Source of the DNA: G963556115 sp963675945
GTDB lineage: Bacteria; Planctomycetota; SZUA-567
Assembly (NCBI GenBank): GCA_963675945.1
Contig: OY780932.1
Location: forward strand, 3,410,001-3,474,000
Reading direction: 5' to 3'
DNA length: 64,000 bases
The notes beneath the pieces were generated by a model. That model was given only the letters and a program-made list of their open reading frames with translations. It was not told where the DNA came from and did not search any database. The position numbers and the translations under genes are program-made. This document shows positions 63,977-64,000 of this stretch, one piece after another (the first letter of the stretch is position 1; every line of letters begins with the position of its first letter).

Positions 63977-64000
63977 TCCGACTTCACTTGAAATAAAGGC

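Overview
The window is a stretch of bacterial chromosome of moderate G+C. It suggests a Gram-negative, flagellated, fermentative anaerobe. The evidence is a complete run of hook/basal-body genes in the Bacillus/spirochaete order, AdhE with Rex, selenocysteine machinery (SelA, SelB), polyferredoxin-type redox proteins, sugar transporters, and signal-peptide-bearing secreted proteins. A PVC-type lineage (Lentisphaerota/Kiritimatiellota) would fit the isomerase-like and uroporphyrinogen-decarboxylase-like genes, but no marker gene in the window settles the taxonomy.

Layout. 1-7.2 kb: housekeeping and metabolism (end of nnrD, a lone 2-oxoacid dehydrogenase E2, a Na+/solute symporter, a fucose-isomerase-like protein, greA, an aminotransferase). 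7.5-26.6 kb, all on the minus strand: flagellar genes in the order flgB-flgC-fliE-fliF-fliG-fliH-fliI-fliJ-motE-like-fecR-fliK-flgD-flgE-flbD-motA-motB-fliL-fliN. fliM and the fliOPQR/flhAB export genes are not here. FlgE and FlgD are unusually large, and a FecR-domain gene is embedded in the cluster. 27-30 kb: a PKD-domain secreted protein and a sugar MFS transporter. 30.3-36.4 kb, minus strand: a compact operon selA-selB-small membrane protein-NapH-like polyferredoxin-class IV aminotransferase. 36.6-46.6 kb: a secreted protein, cbiB, trkH, a YdjM-type membrane protein, a phosphopantetheinyl transferase and rnpA-yidD-yidC-mnmE. 46.6-51 kb: rex and adhE. 51-59 kb: a URO-D-like protein with a divergent AraC regulator, a HAD phosphatase, a CCA-adding enzyme, two acidic proteins (one with ten 19-residue repeats) and a solute-binding-protein-like protein. 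59.8-62 kb: pyrE, nfo and a TSUP permease. From 62.1 kb: a tRNA-Leu(CAA) whose 3' half is overlapped by a tyrosine integrase gene, with an AlpA-type gene, marking the edge of an integrated element.

Most interesting point. The 83-codon gene immediately after selB ends in Cys-Pro-Thr-UGA. The UGA is followed two bases later by a hairpin that looks like a bacterial SECIS, then Met and a UAG stop. Read as selenocysteine, it gives a single-pass membrane protein with a C-terminal CxxU redox motif, translationally coupled to selB and followed by a membrane polyferredoxin. This would be a self-contained selenium-dependent membrane redox unit. Recoding is inferred from sequence and has not been tested.

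Other points are a candidate small RNA with a C9 loop near 59.4 kb, a strong inverted-repeat operator just downstream of the adhE -10 box, and a separate promoter and terminator bracketing fliE.
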